A DNA stretch of 64,000 bases from CATQHL01 sp965204655. Lineage in GTDB: Bacteria > Actinomycetota > Acidimicrobiia > Acidimicrobiales > CATQHL01. The notes under the pieces are model-generated. The model was given only the letters and a program-made list of their open reading frames with translations, was not told the origin of the DNA and searched no databases. Positions 17,201 through 24,645 of the stretch are shown here, piece by piece. How positions within the stretch are numbered: position 1 is the first letter of the stretch; each line of letters begins with the position of its first letter. The stretch covers positions 1,302,001-1,366,000 of the forward strand of contig OZ241998.1 in NCBI GenBank assembly GCA_965204655.1. Reading direction: 5' to 3'. Both the position numbers and the translations under genes were made by a program.

Positions 17201-17919
17201 GAAGCCGACGCTCCTTGAGACTGGCGAGTCAGCACCTGATTGGTGTAACGACAAGACGTAGGCGACCCCCTCGGGCTGCAGGAAGCCGACGCCGCTTTAG
17301 ATTCTGTGCTGGTTGAAGTTATCTTGCACATCCGGGCAAAACCGGAACCGACTGTCCTCCACGCCAACACTCCTTGGGAGCAGGAATACGACGTAGACGC
17401 CGCCCCTAAGTCTCTCTTGCATCCCCAAGCCGCTCCGATCCCTAAACTGAACTGGGAAGAACCAGACGGACAACTCAAAGACGCCGAACGGGACTCCACC
17501 TTCTCGCACGCCAAATTATCAGACCTCAACGAATAGCCAGACGGACACGAAGCACTAGACGACGCAGGAGAACCTCCAGAAGACGAGGAACCCCACAAAC
17601 CGCCGCCACCCAAAGGAGAACCCAAAAAACCTGGGCTCTTTCCGTTCAAAGCAGCCGCCGAATCAACAGGGCCGCTCAAACCGTCCACCACCGCAAACGC
17701 AACAGCCAATAACACGACCACCAAGAGAGAAAGAAAGAACCTCCACCGAACAAAGCCACCGCCACTGGAAAAACCGCCACGAGCGCCCGCACCAGGAACG
17801 CCGCGGGCGTCCTCACGGCCCCTGAAACGACCAGGCGCGACCCAACTCACCTGATCACACCAACCGCGCTCAAACTCCAACTCGTCGACAAGTTCTTTGT
17901 TCTCGTCGAACTTTTTCAT
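14239..17919 (-). CDS. Large membrane-anchored, Cys- and Thr-rich protein with FnIII and zincin metalloprotease domains
   Basis: 1226 residues. In order: a charged N-terminus (1-56); one transmembrane segment (about 60-79); a Ser/Gly-rich stretch; four ~27-residue repeats with CSPRGxPxSCRY; about five ~29-residue repeats with YSCPSGWxRSGSTCYRYV; a near-pure Thr linker (about 527-585); a fibronectin-III-like domain (about 605-735) interrupted by another Thr tract; and a metalloprotease core with HELGHLLGLDD at residues 930-940. HExxHxxGxxD resembles the snapalysin type, in which Asp is the third zinc ligand. A C-terminal domain of about 230 residues is unrecognised. The start ATG follows AGAGG. 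It heads the RCC1 lipoprotein operon. The Cys repeats suggest adhesion and the zincin suggests processing of extracellular protein; both are inference. Confidence 0.85.
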   Translation of the reverse strand: MKKFDENKELVDELEFERGWCDQVSWVAPGRFRGREDARGVPGAGARGGFSSGGGFVRWRFFLSLLVVVLLAVAFAVVDGLSGPVDSAAALNGKSPGFLGSPLGGGGLWGSSSSGGSPASSSASCPSGYSLRSDNLACEKVESRSASLSCPSGSSQFSLGIGAAWGCKRDLGAASTSYSCSQGVLAWRTVGSGFARMCKITSTSTESKAASASCSPRGSPTSCRYTNQVLTRQSQGASASCSPSGSPTSCRYTAQVSSRQSQGASASCSPRGAPSSCRYVLSSTVRQSQSASRYCSPRGTPASCRYSVRQSTSASYRYIPGVVGYYYCSSGWTISGSTCYRYVNRYGTLYYSCPSGWSRSGSTCSRYVTSRTVRYGTLNYSCPSGWSRSGSTCYRYVRSSVTRYGTLSYSCPSGWYRSGGTCYRFVSTTLTHYGTLSYSCPSGWTRSGSTCTRKTTSVRYVTPTSSRSCSTGTLASGRCWSYPAKVKSCPSGWTLSGSSCRRTLTAAPTYTYSCPQGKTLRGSRCYTPTTTATTTTTTTTTTTTTTSSTTTTTTTITTTTTTTSSTTTTTVAVSPQVGTTTTTAVLVACVAGQFYAMGRRACATSPGPPQRVEVFSASGSLNVYWQGTIEGGQRRNAGGVVSDLDLDHYTVGWREEGSSTWITVSPNVPATTTTTTTTTTTAAGGTTTSTSAPSGGFYTQVVSGLTDGTVYEVRVSAVNDASRRAYSDPVEATPETRGVGGWHPYDLPSSETALLHEKIQQGEALSICTTVRDFVAPITVAVNHWNSILNPSGSAFQDVFTFSGRASRLADCREEAFGQNAARIDPANSFDIIVSDYRCAAGGIDDDGNACPANAQVCASVGCSPITRCTAANRASNLACAGLATRCPATAAGCVWSNLADWPDRPEGAPRRVDGSAIQIMIVQRRLFEHELGHLLGLDDYGDECAWEEEVISGWGFSGKKEDKVPSLFSYRDGPRSWQALVDDPSEFHSSYFDCRSNVVTDRDEADLSAIYHPRAFEGSRYSMFEIEGTGESFWRFQIAIPPSDSSPSTQAPDNPDVCDAKQGQAGWVYVYNAYAWVIMHRAKGSIAAWKALRKDTAGTTRLDDGNLVVFTPGNFLHTSNTPKRYNAKSGPVDVLELIDPVTSTPVNRPDDCVYLGVNVDLTEAAYANIRSHEFVVVGLTRGDPLVDTNNLDGTSRSNILLDLGDGAKYWTLGEPSAVMTYTGSS

Positions 17920-18003
17920 TGAAAGTTCCTCTCACTCGGAGGCTTACTTGAACTTATCTTACCCTAGTCTTCGATCACTAATTGATTTATCTCATCTTAA
18001 TTA

Positions 18004-18009
18004 ATTATA
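18004..18009 (-). promoter_or_regulatory. Candidate -10 hexamer (TATAAT) of the zincin/RCC1 operon
   Basis: A perfect TATAAT on the minus strand lies about 85 bases before the zincin ATG, in the most AT-rich stretch nearby (about 17940-18010). No convincing -35 box is seen 16-18 bases upstream, so this is a candidate only. Confidence 0.35.
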
Positions 18010-18200
18010 CGGAGACCTTCGAAGAGCATCGGAGACTGGGGGCCTTCAGGAACAGGAATATCGCCGCCCGGGTCTTCACGCCGCCGCCGAGGTTTCTCCT
18101 GAGCGCTGTGAATCTGCGTTTAGAGTCCGAAATGTCTCGTTTACTCCACCGCGTCCCCGTTTCCCCGGCGACTGCGGCTGTTTCTTTCTCCGCTGCGAAA
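18010..18200 (-). pseudogene. Decayed partial copy of the neighbouring coiled-coil gene
   Basis: Minus-strand translation of 18080-18195 gives AEKETAAVAGETG...SKRDISDSKRRF and TALRRNLGG, clearly matching EAEQEAAAAVAGSKRDLSDARRK and VTVLREKLTGG near the N-terminus of the gene at 18213-19055. Bases 18011-18028 also match 18289-18306, the 3' part of that gene. The middle is missing, so this is a duplicate with a large internal deletion. It fills most of the gap between the zincin and the coiled-coil gene; apart from this relic and the AT-rich promoter zone I see nothing else there. Confidence 0.8.
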
Positions 18201-18212
18201 AGGATACTTTGG

Positions 18213-19055
18213 CTATAGTGGCGGGGGTTCGCCCCTCAGGGCGGCTTCGATGTCTTGACGGGTGGGGTAAACTGTTGTTTTTATCAACAGAGACCTTCGA
18301 AGAGCGTCGGCTTCGTAGTCGTCCACGTAGCCGGCCTCTACAAGGTTTTCTACGACTTCTTCAGCAGACGGGTCGGGTCGTTTAGCTTGAGCCGCCCTCA
18401 GCGCCGACTCGTATGCCAAGCCGATGCCCTTTCTTATCTCAACGGCTTTCGCCTCTGCCTGGGCTAACTCGTCTACGAGTTCTGCGTCGGCTCCAATGGG
18501 TTCTTCGGGGACTGGAGTGAATTTCGGCGACCCAGCGTCAGCGGACGCTTTCTCTTCTTTCAGCATGGGCATAGCCGTGTCTTCTACGTAACCCATGAAA
18601 TCTTTGTAGAGGTCGGCGACCATGCTTAGTCGATGCTGCGCCATCTCTTTGTAATCTTTTCCCCTCCCACCACTTTCTGACGAGCGTTTCTTGGAATCTA
18701 ACGTTTTTTCGTATCTTGACCGGAAAAAGTCGTAGCTCTTCCCAACCGCATCAATCGCTTCTTGGTAAGCGTCAGGGTCTGCGGAGACGCGGGCGACGCC
18801 CCATAGGTCCACGATTTCCGCGAACTGGTTGTACAACTTCGTTCCAGTGCTCCCTCCCAGCATGTAGTCGGGTACGGGGATCTCTCCCCCAGTCAACTTT
18901 TCCCTGAGCACGGTGACTTTGCGTCTAGCGTCCGAGAGATCTCGTTTACTCCCCGCGACTGCAGCGGCTGCTTCTTGCTCCGCTTCTCTCTTATTCTTCT
19001 TCACCATCGCTCCCCGGCGACGGCCTAGCAGATCGCGGAGGTGTTTAGCATTCAT
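18213..19055 (-). CDS. Uncharacterised charged, coiled-coil protein
   Basis: 280 residues, soluble, with no signal peptide or membrane segment. Residues ~15-55 are highly charged and helical (KKNKREAEQEAAAAVAGSKR), and a second helical block spans ~185-245 (AELVDELAQAEAKAVEIRKG). The middle contains YDFFRSRYEKTLDSKKR. The C-terminus (VVENLVEAGYVDDYEADALR) might be a small helical domain. No family is recognised. The start is uncertain: ATG at 19055 has a weak ribosome site, and an internal ATG at 19007 follows GGGGAG closely. Preceded by an AT-rich 120-base gap (19056-19175) that probably holds its promoter. A truncated relic of the same gene lies just downstream. Confidence 0.7.
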   Translation of the reverse strand: MNAKHLRDLLGRRRGAMVKKNKREAEQEAAAAVAGSKRDLSDARRKVTVLREKLTGGEIPVPDYMLGGSTGTKLYNQFAEIVDLWGVARVSADPDAYQEAIDAVGKSYDFFRSRYEKTLDSKKRSSESGGRGKDYKEMAQHRLSMVADLYKDFMGYVEDTAMPMLKEEKASADAGSPKFTPVPEEPIGADAELVDELAQAEAKAVEIRKGIGLAYESALRAAQAKRPDPSAEEVVENLVEAGYVDDYEADALRRSLLIKTTVYPTRQDIEAALRGEPPPL

Positions 19056-19175
19056 TCTTTAACTTTGCTCTATTTTCTTGAATCTATGCTTTCACTTCTA
19101 GATTTTCACGCTAGCGCTTGCTCTTTGAACATGTGCTTGTCGGGGTTCAAGCGTCTCTACTGGCAACAAGCGGGT

Positions 19176-20366
19176 TCAGCGGTCGGCTGCTAGCACCACG
19201 GTGTTGTGGTACTCGGCGCCGGAACCCGCGCCGGTGGCCAGCACTACTTCTGCTCCCGGGATCTGGCCCGCTCCGGCGCTGCCTCGGATCTGCCGTACCG
19301 CTTCGACGATCTTCATCGTCGGGCCGCTGAAGCCCGTGTGCGAGTAGGACATCAGCCCGCCGTCGGTGTTGGTTGGGTGCTTTCCGTCCACGCCGATGCC
19401 GACCTCCGCCAAGTAATCAACCCCTTCGCCTTCGGCGCAGAGTCCCAGCGCCTCGAACTGACGCACTACTTCGAAGGTGTTGATGTCGTAGAGCTCGAAC
19501 GCATCCACGTCCGAAGCTGAGAGGGCAGCCATCGCCAGAGCGCGCCCCATGGCCGACGCCCCTACGCGTGACACCTCGTCGTAGCGAGGGGGGTTCACGT
19601 ACTGCTGGCGCTGCCACTCGCACGCACCGCCCAGCACCACCACTGGAGCGTGCCTGCAATCCCTGGCCCGCTCCAGGGTGGTCACCAGGATGGCGGCAGC
19701 CCCCTCGCTGGCCAAGCAGAGGTCGAGAAGGTGAAACGGCTCGGCCACCGGGGGGGAGGCCAGCACGTCGGCGGGCGTGTAAGGCCCCCGTCCGTGCATG
19801 ATGGCGGCGGGGTTGAGCGAGCCGGCGTTGCGGATGGCGGCCGGTATCGCTGCCATACGTTCGGGATCGGGGGCGAAGCGGTGCATGTAAACCTGCGCCA
19901 CGAGAGCGAACTGGGCCGCCGTGAGCGAACCCCAGCACGCAACGAACTCGTTGTCTGGTCGGGTGTAAGCGGCCACCTTGGCATCCCCCGATTCCCCTGC
20001 CCGACCCCCAAAAACCAAGGCCGTATCGCACTGGCCGGCAATGATTGCGGACGCTGCGTCGAGCAAGCCGGGCGCACCCTGCGGGTAAGTGTCGCCCACC
20101 CAGGTGAAACCGTGCCCGAAGACAGAACTCCAATCGACCGAGCCTTCGTAGAACACCGACCCTCCCGGGCCGGGCCAGCGCGCCGAGACCCCGTCCACTT
20201 CCGCTAGAGGAACGCCGGCGTCGGCAAGAGCCATTTGGGCTGCCTCCAGGCAGACAAGAGCCGAGGTGCTGTCGAGTTGTTTGGCCTGCCTAGTCACGCC
20301 CACGCCCGCTATTGCGACGTCCCGAAGCGAAGCGCCGCGCCGAAACGACACCGCTGATGAACTCAA
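19176..20366 (-). CDS. Thiolase-fold lipid-transfer-type protein lacking thiolase cysteines (possible acyl-CoA retro-aldolase subunit)
   Basis: 396 residues from a TTG at 20366 that overlaps the ligase stop (TTGA) and follows GGGAGG; a GTG at 20351 is the alternative. It begins RDVAIAGVGVTRQAK and ends VVLATGAGSGAEYHNTVVL, typical of the SCP-x/thiolase lipid-transfer group. The acylation Cys is not apparent, the usual GGxxSxGHP loop reads NTDGGLMSYSHTG, and the second Cys loop is GAGSGAEYHN. Such thiolase homologues paired with a DUF35 protein are known as steroid side-chain aldolases (the Ltp2/ChsH2 type). A DUF35 gene lies two genes upstream in this operon, so an aldolase-like C-C cleavage role is inferred. 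Last gene of the minus-strand catabolic operon. Confidence 0.82.
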   Translation of the reverse strand: MSSSAVSFRRGASLRDVAIAGVGVTRQAKQLDSTSALVCLEAAQMALADAGVPLAEVDGVSARWPGPGGSVFYEGSVDWSSVFGHGFTWVGDTYPQGAPGLLDAASAIIAGQCDTALVFGGRAGESGDAKVAAYTRPDNEFVACWGSLTAAQFALVAQVYMHRFAPDPERMAAIPAAIRNAGSLNPAAIMHGRGPYTPADVLASPPVAEPFHLLDLCLASEGAAAILVTTLERARDCRHAPVVVLGGACEWQRQQYVNPPRYDEVSRVGASAMGRALAMAALSASDVDAFELYDINTFEVVRQFEALGLCAEGEGVDYLAEVGIGVDGKHPTNTDGGLMSYSHTGFSGPTMKIVEAVRQIRGSAGAGQIPGAEVVLATGAGSGAEYHNTVVLAADR

Positions 20367-21916
20367 ACCCGGCGCCTCCCCTGCCAGTACTCGTCCCTGA
20401 TCTCCGTCTTGGCGATCTTGCCCACGGCGTTCTTGGGAAGGGAATCCATGAACTCCACCCTCTCTGGCGTCTTGATGGATGTCAGTTCGGAAACCCGACA
20501 ATGCTCGAGCAACTCTGCTGCCGTGGCTGCGCTTCCTTCTTTGAGCGCCACTGCCGCCAGAATCGCCTCCCCCCAGTCGGGGTCGGGAATGCCCACGACC
20601 GAGCACTCCAGCACCGCTGGATGCCTATAGAGCACGTTTTCTATCTCGGTGGGAGCTATGTTCAGCCCGCCCCGGATGATCAGGTTCTTGAGGCGGTCGA
20701 CTATGTAGACGAAGCCCTCGTCGTCTACTTCGGCAACATCGCCGGAGTGCACCCAGCCGTCTCGCAGCGACTCCGCCGTGCGCTCAGGGTCGCGGTAGTA
20801 GCCCTTCATGGCATAAGGCCCGCCGAAGATGACCTCGCCCCTCTCGCCGATCGGCACGTCCCGACGCTCCTCGTTGACCACCCGAACGGACATCGCGTAG
20901 GACGGCTGCCCGCATGAGGCAAGCAACTCAGGGCGCTCGGCCAGCCCGCGAGCGTGATCCTCTTTGCGCAGCATCGTGCCTATGGAGGCGATCTCGGCCA
21001 TCCCGTAGAGCTGGTTGAAGACGTTCCCGAAACGATCCACCAACTCGGCTAGGCGCTCAGGCGAAATGGGCGACGACCCGTAACCCAGGGTGACCAGTCC
21101 GCCCAGGAGCCCGTCTCGCTTCGGAGGCAGACGATCCAACAGGCGCATGAGTTGCGTGGGTACTAGGAAGGAGTGCGTCACACCCGAGCTTTGCACCGTC
21201 TCGGCGAAACCGACCGGCTCAAAGTTCCGGCTGTCGCGGAAGCCCAAGGCCGCTCCCATCATCAACACCGGGACGATGGTGATGTTCACGCTGGAGTTAT
21301 GAGGAATCTGAAGCAGGTAGCGGCTGCGGCGGCTGATCTCGTACTCCAGCGCAGTCACTGCGGCGTGCTGAAGCACGCGTGCGTGGTCGAACAGCACGCC
21401 CTTGGGGCGCCCTGTGGTGCCGCTCGTGTAGACGATGCAGAAGTCATCGTGGGAACGCACATCAATGAGGGACGAAGGCGGTGAGGGGGCGGCGTCGGCC
21501 AGCAGATTGGCGTAGGCGGGGCCGTCGATGTCCCAGACGTCCAGGTCGTACTTCTCCGCCACTTCAGAAGTTTGAGGAAGGTGCTCGGCGTCGGTGAGAA
21601 GCAGCCGCGGCTCAGCGTTCTCCACGATCTGATCGAGTTCAGTCGGCCCCAGGCGGAAGTTGAGCCCTACGTAGATCGCGCCGGCCTTGGTCACTCCTCC
21701 TAACACTTCCAGTACCTCTGGGCGGTTAGCCGTTAGAAGCGCCACGCGCTCGCCCTTCTTCACATCTAGGCGATCCCTCAAGGCGTTGGCCAGCCGATTC
21801 GTGCGCTCCTCCAGTTCCGCCCAGGTAACACTGCGGCGCTCCGGGCCGACGTCAAAGAGGGCGTCAGCGGACGGCCAGCGAGCGGCGTTGCGCCGGAACG
21901 CAACCCCCACGTTCAT
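20363..21916 (-). CDS. Fatty-acid/aryl acyl-CoA ligase (AMP-forming)
   Basis: 517 residues from the ATG at 21916, which overlaps the DUF35 stop (ATGA) and follows GGAGG. Motifs of the ANL superfamily: IVYTSGTTGRPKGVLF (phosphate loop), YGMAEIASIG, HSGDVAEVDDEGFVYIVDR (Asp that binds ribose), and the C-terminal lysine in PKNAVGKIAKTE. It activates a carboxylic acid to its CoA thioester through an acyl-adenylate. Placed between DUF35 and the thiolase-like gene, it probably primes the substrate that the operon then breaks down. Chain-length or ring specificity cannot be read from the sequence. Confidence 0.93.
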   Translation of the reverse strand: MNVGVAFRRNAARWPSADALFDVGPERRSVTWAELEERTNRLANALRDRLDVKKGERVALLTANRPEVLEVLGGVTKAGAIYVGLNFRLGPTELDQIVENAEPRLLLTDAEHLPQTSEVAEKYDLDVWDIDGPAYANLLADAAPSPPSSLIDVRSHDDFCIVYTSGTTGRPKGVLFDHARVLQHAAVTALEYEISRRSRYLLQIPHNSSVNITIVPVLMMGAALGFRDSRNFEPVGFAETVQSSGVTHSFLVPTQLMRLLDRLPPKRDGLLGGLVTLGYGSSPISPERLAELVDRFGNVFNQLYGMAEIASIGTMLRKEDHARGLAERPELLASCGQPSYAMSVRVVNEERRDVPIGERGEVIFGGPYAMKGYYRDPERTAESLRDGWVHSGDVAEVDDEGFVYIVDRLKNLIIRGGLNIAPTEIENVLYRHPAVLECSVVGIPDPDWGEAILAAVALKEGSAATAAELLEHCRVSELTSIKTPERVEFMDSLPKNAVGKIAKTEIRDEYWQGRRRV

Positions 21917-22542
21917 TGATCCGCCTCCGAGGGGGTGCCCCCCGCTGAGGCGGGGGCGAACGCCGGGAGCAGCGCTCCGTCGGGTCCTGGCACGAACTTC
22001 ACTTGCACCTTCATCCCTATGTAAACCCGTTCGGGGGGGCAGTCCACTATCCAGGTGAGCAGGCACCAAACGTCGGCGGCGACCTCGGGGGCGTTGGCGG
22101 CCTCGCTCCCGTCGCCGCCGCCGCCCGACTCATCGCCCCCGCCAACGCTGCCCCCGCCCCTGCCAGCGGATGCGGCGGCCTCGGGGGCGTTGGCGCTCTC
22201 GTCAATGTCCACGACCGCCAGTACGTAGGGGGGCTCGAACGCCGGCGTGGGGGCGCGGTGCACGACGGTGTAGCTGTAGATGACTCCCTGCCCGGCGCTG
22301 GGTCGGTAACTCCAGTTCTCCGACTGGCATCGTCCGCAGACCACCTGCGGGACGAAGAAACTCCGACGGCAGGCTTCGCAGAACGGACGCACCAACTCCT
22401 TGCGGTCTACGTGCGCCCAGAACTCCCCCGTCAGCGGCCGCCCAGAGCGGTCAAGCGGGGCAGGTAACTCCGCCTCGGCAAGCGATGCGGACTCGGCAAG
22501 CGATGCGTGCGACTCCTCTCCGGCGGGCAGCGCAGTCGTCAT
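21913..22542 (-). CDS. DUF35 / OB-fold zinc-ribbon acyl-CoA-associated protein with a Gly-rich insert
   Basis: 209 residues. A rubredoxin-like zinc ribbon (CEACRRSFFVPQVVCGRC, residues ~55-72) is followed by an OB-fold (VIYSYTVVHRAPTPAFEPPY), the classic DUF35 layout. DUF35 proteins partner with thiolase-like enzymes and stabilise or activate them. The two halves of the OB fold are separated by about 45 residues of Gly/Ser/Ala/Asp-rich sequence in which ANAPE occurs twice. The DNA shows the core CCTCGGGGGCGTTGGCG repeated 96 bases apart, so the insert probably arose by local duplication. The stop overlaps the ligase start. It probably forms a complex with the thiolase-like protein two genes downstream. 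Confidence 0.88.
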   Translation of the reverse strand: MTTALPAGEESHASLAESASLAEAELPAPLDRSGRPLTGEFWAHVDRKELVRPFCEACRRSFFVPQVVCGRCQSENWSYRPSAGQGVIYSYTVVHRAPTPAFEPPYVLAVVDIDESANAPEAAASAGRGGGSVGGGDESGGGGDGSEAANAPEVAADVWCLLTWIVDCPPERVYIGMKVQVKFVPGPDGALLPAFAPASAGGTPSEADQ

Positions 22543-22561
22543 CGGCCCGCCGCTGTCCTCT

Positions 22562-23455
22562 TCAGTCCTCTGCGGGCGCTTCGGGGGGCTCGTAACTGAG
22601 CAGCGCCAACGCCGCCTCGCTCACGGGCATTCCCAGCTCCACTCCCCTCTGCATAGCGGGTTGATTGGCCGCCCCCACCTTCCCGATCTCAAAGGCCTTG
22701 AAAGCGTCGCCTATCGGGGCAGTCCAAGTGTCGAAGGATCCGCCAGCGAGGCCGTGGCGCTCTACGATGGCCAGACCGGCGATGCCGGCGTCGTTTTTGC
22801 CCCGCCCCCCGTCGGCGCATATGAAGCCGTGGGGGGAGACCTCCAGCAGGAAGTTGGCTCCGCTGCGGCCCGTGTGACCGGCGGTTACCAGTACGTTGCG
22901 CGAGTCTTCCGGCAGGGCGAACACTATGGAGTCGGTCACGACAAGTTCACGCCCGGTAGGGGAGGTCGCTTTCACCTCTCGGCGGATCTTCGTGCCGGTG
23001 TCCACGTCGCCGGCAGGGTCATTCTCGACCAGCAGCCGTGCGGCCTCCCGAACCGGCATCCCTTCGCTCACGCCGCAGCGCTCGGCGTAGACGTTTAGAC
23101 GGCTTACCACGCCGTGGGTGTACTGGTCGGTGCCGTTGCCGAGTTCGGCGGAAGCAGCGGCGGCGGCAGCAGCAGGGATGCCCAAGGCTTCGAGATACCA
23201 GAGTCCGGCGATGCCGGCGCCATCCATGCCGACTGCGCCGTCGTGTCCGATCACGGCTCGGGGGCTGTGGGGGACTATGAGGCGGGCGGGCAGCACCCCC
23301 AGGTAGGAGGCCGCCACCACCACATCGGTGTCGCGATTGCGAGCGTCCACGTAGCGGGCGGAATCCATGGTCACCACACGCCGGTCGCCGTAGACAGCCA
23401 CCACGTCCTGCGGGTGATCTTCCTCGTTTGCTAGCAGCGGGGCTTCTTCTGCCAT
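22562..23455 (-). CDS. Unrecognised two-fold-repeat protein, paralogue A
   Basis: 297 residues; cytosolic by appearance. I do not recognise the family. The protein is an internal duplication. Residues ~45-147 and ~185-290 follow the same pattern: a small hydrophobic strand, P-x-x-x-x-x-x-SP-x-x-x-x-x-D-G, then GIAGLxxxExxGL, then a Tyr/Gly segment, then GVxxGMPVxEAAxxLL. Examples are AGIAGLWYLEALGIP versus AGIAGLAIVERHGLA, and GVSEGMPVREAARLL versus GVELGMPVSEAALAL. A second member is encoded at 30163-31047 in the divergent operon. The start ATG follows AAGGAAGG. Located between DUF35 and an amidohydrolase in the operon, it is likely a pathway enzyme or subunit; the reaction is unknown. Confidence 0.8.
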   Translation of the reverse strand: MAEEAPLLANEEDHPQDVVAVYGDRRVVTMDSARYVDARNRDTDVVVAASYLGVLPARLIVPHSPRAVIGHDGAVGMDGAGIAGLWYLEALGIPAAAAAAASAELGNGTDQYTHGVVSRLNVYAERCGVSEGMPVREAARLLVENDPAGDVDTGTKIRREVKATSPTGRELVVTDSIVFALPEDSRNVLVTAGHTGRSGANFLLEVSPHGFICADGGRGKNDAGIAGLAIVERHGLAGGSFDTWTAPIGDAFKAFEIGKVGAANQPAMQRGVELGMPVSEAALALLSYEPPEAPAED

Positions 23456-23558
23456 TCTCGCCTTCCTTGCTTCGGGGATATTTCTAGGGTTCGCCGACCT
23501 TGCGGTCGCTCAGACCTTCCAGCCGCAGACTTTCCAGCGGAGCAAGGCAGTCCTGCGC

Positions 23559-24584
23559 TCAGGTGAATAACTGCGGCGCCCGACGCTCTAGCCGCAGCAG
23601 CCTAGACGCGTTTGAGTTGAGCGTGGAACGCAGCGGCGCGGCGTCCGGCCCGGAGCCTTTGTCCCAGCCGCCGAAGTTCGTGCCGTAGACGAGACGCTCG
23701 GTTCCCAGCGACGCCTTCACGAAAGCGAACTCCTTGCTGCCTGCCACGTGGCAGTCAAACCAGAGCCGACCGAGTTGTTTATCAAAAGCCCCCTCTGCCT
23801 TAAGCCAGTCGGGGGCGGCGGGGCGCCGCTCCGCCAACTTGCGCAACTTGGAGAGCGCTAGGCAGAGCGACCCGCCGCCGTGACTTAGGCAGATATCTAG
23901 GTTGGGGTGGCGCTCCAGCACGCCGCCAAAGATGAGCGTGGCGGCGCAGACCGCCTCTTCAAAGGAGTACTCCAGCACGAGGTCGAGGTCCCAGCGGCGC
24001 AGGCGAGGGTCGCGCAGCGGCCCGTCGATGCCTGACTGGCACGGATGCATGAACAGCGGGACGTCCATCTCTACGCACGCCGAGTAGAGATGATCCATGG
24101 CCGGGTCGTCGAGAGGAAGGCCGAAGTCCGTGCCTATGTAGGGGCCGAGCAACCCCAGTTCGGTCGTCATCCGCTGCACCTCCGAGCAGGCCGCTTCAAT
24201 GTTCTGCATGGGCAGAGCACCGAGCCCTACGAACTTGGCGGGGTGCTCTCGCACCACCTCGGCGAGGCTCTCGTTGTGCGCCCGACAGAAGTCCACCGCC
24301 AAGTCGGCGTCTATGAAGTGCAGGTAGGTGAGCGGATTGGGTGAGAGGGCTTGAATGCTGATGCCGGCCTGTTCCATGGCTTCCAGGCGCAGATTGACGT
24401 CGATGAACAGCGAACCTCTGTATGCCACCCCGTCTAGTTGGTAGTCGCCCACCCTGAACCAGGGGCTCCCGTCGGGGTGATATCCGATCTCAGGGCCGCA
24501 ACTGCCGGCTTGTCCCATAGAGCCCTCCAGCACGATGTGGGCGTGGGTATCAATGAGACCTCCGATGTCGGAAGGCTGGCGCAC
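23559..24584 (-). CDS. Amidohydrolase-2 (ACMSD-like) metal-dependent hydrolase/decarboxylase
   Basis: 341 residues in the TIM-barrel amidohydrolase-2 family, which includes ACMSD and gamma-resorcylate decarboxylase. Metal ligands: HxH in IDTHAHI (residues ~12-16), His in VPLFMHP (~175-180), His in ICLSHGGGS (~233-240). The final strand usually carries G-[ST]-D; here it reads VYGTNFGGWD, so Asn takes the usual Asp position with an Asp four residues later. Either the metal site is rearranged or that later Asp serves. The GTG start follows GAGGA. Family members decarboxylate or hydrolyse ring-derived acids, which fits a degradation operon. Confidence 0.9.
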   Translation of the reverse strand: MRQPSDIGGLIDTHAHIVLEGSMGQAGSCGPEIGYHPDGSPWFRVGDYQLDGVAYRGSLFIDVNLRLEAMEQAGISIQALSPNPLTYLHFIDADLAVDFCRAHNESLAEVVREHPAKFVGLGALPMQNIEAACSEVQRMTTELGLLGPYIGTDFGLPLDDPAMDHLYSACVEMDVPLFMHPCQSGIDGPLRDPRLRRWDLDLVLEYSFEEAVCAATLIFGGVLERHPNLDICLSHGGGSLCLALSKLRKLAERRPAAPDWLKAEGAFDKQLGRLWFDCHVAGSKEFAFVKASLGTERLVYGTNFGGWDKGSGPDAAPLRSTLNSNASRLLRLERRAPQLFT

Positions 24585-24645
24585 GGCGGAATCCTCGAGC
24601 GAACGGGCTGGGGCGATCTTGGAATGGGATGGGAACGGGGCGGAC

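Noticed and set aside
17982..18218. 78-codon plus-strand frame as a gene
   Set aside because: The opposite strand aligns with the coiled-coil gene at protein level, so this is the reverse of a relic.
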